From positions 1-15,169 of the forward strand of contig CANQCJ010000030.1 of assembly GCA_947589205.1 (NCBI GenBank): 15,169 nucleotides of DNA, read 5' to 3'. The stretch is from an uncultured Ruminococcus sp. Lineage in GTDB: Bacteria > Bacillota > Clostridia > Oscillospirales > Ruminococcaceae. Positions 14,347-15,169 of the stretch are shown here, one piece after another; the first letter of the stretch is position 1, and each line of letters begins with the position of its first letter. The notes beneath the pieces were generated by a model. It was not told the origin of the DNA. It saw only the letters and a program-made list of their open reading frames with translations, and searched no databases. The translations under genes and the position numbers were made by a program.

Positions 14347-14377
14347 CGCCGCTTGTACAAAGGCAAGCGGCGTTTTT
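14347..14377 (+). terminator. Intrinsic terminator of the hybrid kinase gene
   Basis: A perfect 9-bp GC-rich stem (CGCCGCTTG / CAAGCGGCG) with an 8-base loop, followed by five T. It starts 6 bases after the kinase stop codon. Confidence 0.92.
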
Positions 14378-14409
14378 GCATTTTGTAAAAAAATAATTTA
14401 AAATAAGTG

Positions 14410-14438
14410 TTGCATTATTGAATATTTTGTGTTATAAT
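14410..14438 (+). promoter_or_regulatory. Sigma-A promoter of iorA
   Basis: -35 TTGCAT (14410-14415), a 17-bp spacer ending TGT, and -10 TATAAT (14433-14438). The predicted start near 14445 lies just before the base of the leader stem at 14450, which supports the leader being a defined RNA unit. Confidence 0.82.
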
Positions 14439-14449
14439 TAAAATATTAA

Positions 14450-14534
14450 GAGCTTGTTTTCAAGAAGCTGTGTGTTTTTTCAGCATAGACCCTATGAGAA
14501 CAGGCTCAATACTGCGCCGCGGCTTTTAAGGCGC
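14450..14534 (+). promoter_or_regulatory. Structured 5' leader of iorA, candidate regulatory RNA
   Basis: A 12-bp helix pairs 14450-14461 (GAGCTTGTTTTC) with 14496-14507 (GAGAACAGGCTC), including two G-U pairs. It encloses a GCTG/CAGC hairpin (14467-14470 with 14481-14484) and an ATAG/CTAT mini-hairpin (14485-14488 with 14492-14495), a three-way-junction layout. After a short linker, GCGCC/GGCGC (14514-14518 with 14530-14534) forms a hairpin that ends just before the AAAGGA ribosome site. An alternative stem, AGCTT/AAGCT (14451-14455 with 14465-14469), followed by GTGTG and six T, is incompatible with the long helix. The structure was derived by eye; it matches no riboswitch class I recognise, and its function is inferred. 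Confidence 0.5.
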
Positions 14535-14555
14535 GAAAGGAATGAAAAAACGTCA

Positions 14556-15169
14556 ATGAAGAAACTAATGCTTGGAAACGAAGCGTTTGCGAGGGGGCTT
14601 TACGAAGCGGGCTGCGAATTTGTCTCCTCCTATCCCGGAACGCCCTCGACCGAGGTGACAGAGTACGCCGCCGAATATGAGGAGATCTATGCGGAATGGG
14701 CACCGAACGAAAAGGTGGCTATGGAAGCCGCTCTCGGCGCGTCTATAGCGGGAAAAAGATCTTTTTGCGGAATGAAGCACGTCGGACTTAACGTTGCGGC
14801 GGACCCGCTTTACACCGCCGCGTATACCGGAGTAAACGGAGGAATGGTAATATGCGTTGCGGACGACCCCGGACTTCATTCTTCCCAGAATGAACAGGAT
14901 TCCCGTCACCACGCGATAGCGTCAAAAACGCTGATGCTCGAACCGTCCGATTCGACCGAATGCCGCGATTATGTAAAGGCGGCGTTCGAGCTTTCGGAAA
15001 AATTCGATACGCCCGTTATCGTAAGGCTTTCCACAAGGATAGCGCATTCGCAGTCTATCGTAGAGCTTTTTGAAAGAAAGCTGCCGGAGACGAAAAAGTA
15101 CGAAAAAAACGCGGCGAAGTACGTTATGATGCCCGCGTTTGCCAAAAAGCGTCACACCGCTGCAGAGCA
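14556..15169 (+). CDS. iorA: Indolepyruvate:ferredoxin oxidoreductase, alpha subunit (3'-truncated by window)
   Basis: The open frame runs off the window; about 204 N-terminal residues are visible of a protein usually near 580-600. They contain the family's opening pattern: LGNEAFARGLYEAG, SSYPGTPSTEV, EWAPNEKVAMEAALGASIAGKR, KHVGLNVAADPL, then VADDPGLHSSQNEQDSRHHA. IorA with IorB oxidatively decarboxylates aryl-pyruvates from aromatic amino acids to aryl-acetyl-CoA, reducing ferredoxin, in the cytoplasm of anaerobes. The TPP-binding and ferredoxin-like C-terminal parts would lie beyond the window. Start: AAAGGA at 14536-14541 precedes the ATG by 14 bases. Another ATG at 14542 directly after that site opens a 5-codon frame (M-K-K-R-Q) whose stop overlaps the start as ATGA. 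A promoter and structured leader precede it; iorB probably follows. Confidence 0.93.
   Translation, partial: MKKLMLGNEAFARGLYEAGCEFVSSYPGTPSTEVTEYAAEYEEIYAEWAPNEKVAMEAALGASIAGKRSFCGMKHVGLNVAADPLYTAAYTGVNGGMVICVADDPGLHSSQNEQDSRHHAIASKTLMLEPSDSTECRDYVKAAFELSEKFDTPVIVRLSTRIAHSQSIVELFERKLPETKKYEKNAAKYVMMPAFAKKRHTAAE

Noticed and set aside
14450..14507. Purine, THF, TPP or T-box class for the iorA leader
   Set aside because: The layout suggested a three-way junction, but I could not find the conserved core sequences of these classes (for example the T-box or purine-aptamer loops), so no known class is claimed.
1..15169. CRISPR arrays, insertion sequences, tRNA genes, prophage or toxin-antitoxin modules
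   Set aside because: No regularly spaced direct repeats, transposase motifs, tRNA-like cloverleaf with CCA end, or phage genes were recognised on either strand.

Overview
The window looks like a chromosomal segment from an anaerobic, Gram-positive gut or rumen Clostridia, most likely of the Ruminococcaceae/Oscillospiraceae type. Grounds for this are the intermediate GC with heavy use of ATA (Ile) and AGG/AGA (Arg) codons, strong AGGAGG-type ribosome sites, sigma-A promoters with TGN-extended -10 boxes, a wall-anchored GH5 cellulase, and an indolepyruvate:ferredoxin oxidoreductase gene. Species assignment is an inference; no rRNA or tRNA gene is present.

Region 1 (1-4349, + strand) is the well-known Firmicutes cluster dxs (3' end only) - tlyA/yqxC - nadK - argR - recN. 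Its genes overlap or sit within 30 bp of each other, and it is closed by a strong intrinsic terminator whose left arm lies inside the last codons of recN. It couples isoprenoid precursor synthesis, rRNA 2'-O-methylation, NADP supply, arginine repression and DNA repair only by genomic tradition.

Region 2 (4387-5970) holds a putative metal/arsenic-type exporter (+) and a LysR-type regulator (-) whose 3' ends overlap by 51 bp. The regulator has an unusually short effector domain.

Region 3 (6052-7592, - strand) has an untracked 45-residue membrane microprotein resembling the DUF1232/YkvA core, and a PlsC-like acyltransferase with a zinc ribbon. Each has its own promoter or terminator signals.

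Region 4 (7759-14341, + strand) is a series of independently promoted genes: an AT-rich ankyrin-repeat lipoprotein, a DUF362 protein, a secreted GH5 glycosidase with an NPATG sorting signal, and a BvgS-like hybrid sensor kinase (SBP_bac_3 sensor, HisKA, HATPase, REC). The glycosidase and kinase genes are each followed by an intrinsic terminator.

Region 5 (14410-15169, + strand) starts iorA, cut by the window end. It is preceded by a promoter and an approximately 110-nt leader that folds into a 12-bp closed stem plus further hairpins; this is the best candidate here for an undescribed regulatory RNA. No CRISPR array, IS element, prophage or tRNA was found. No gene-free stretch exceeds 300 bases.
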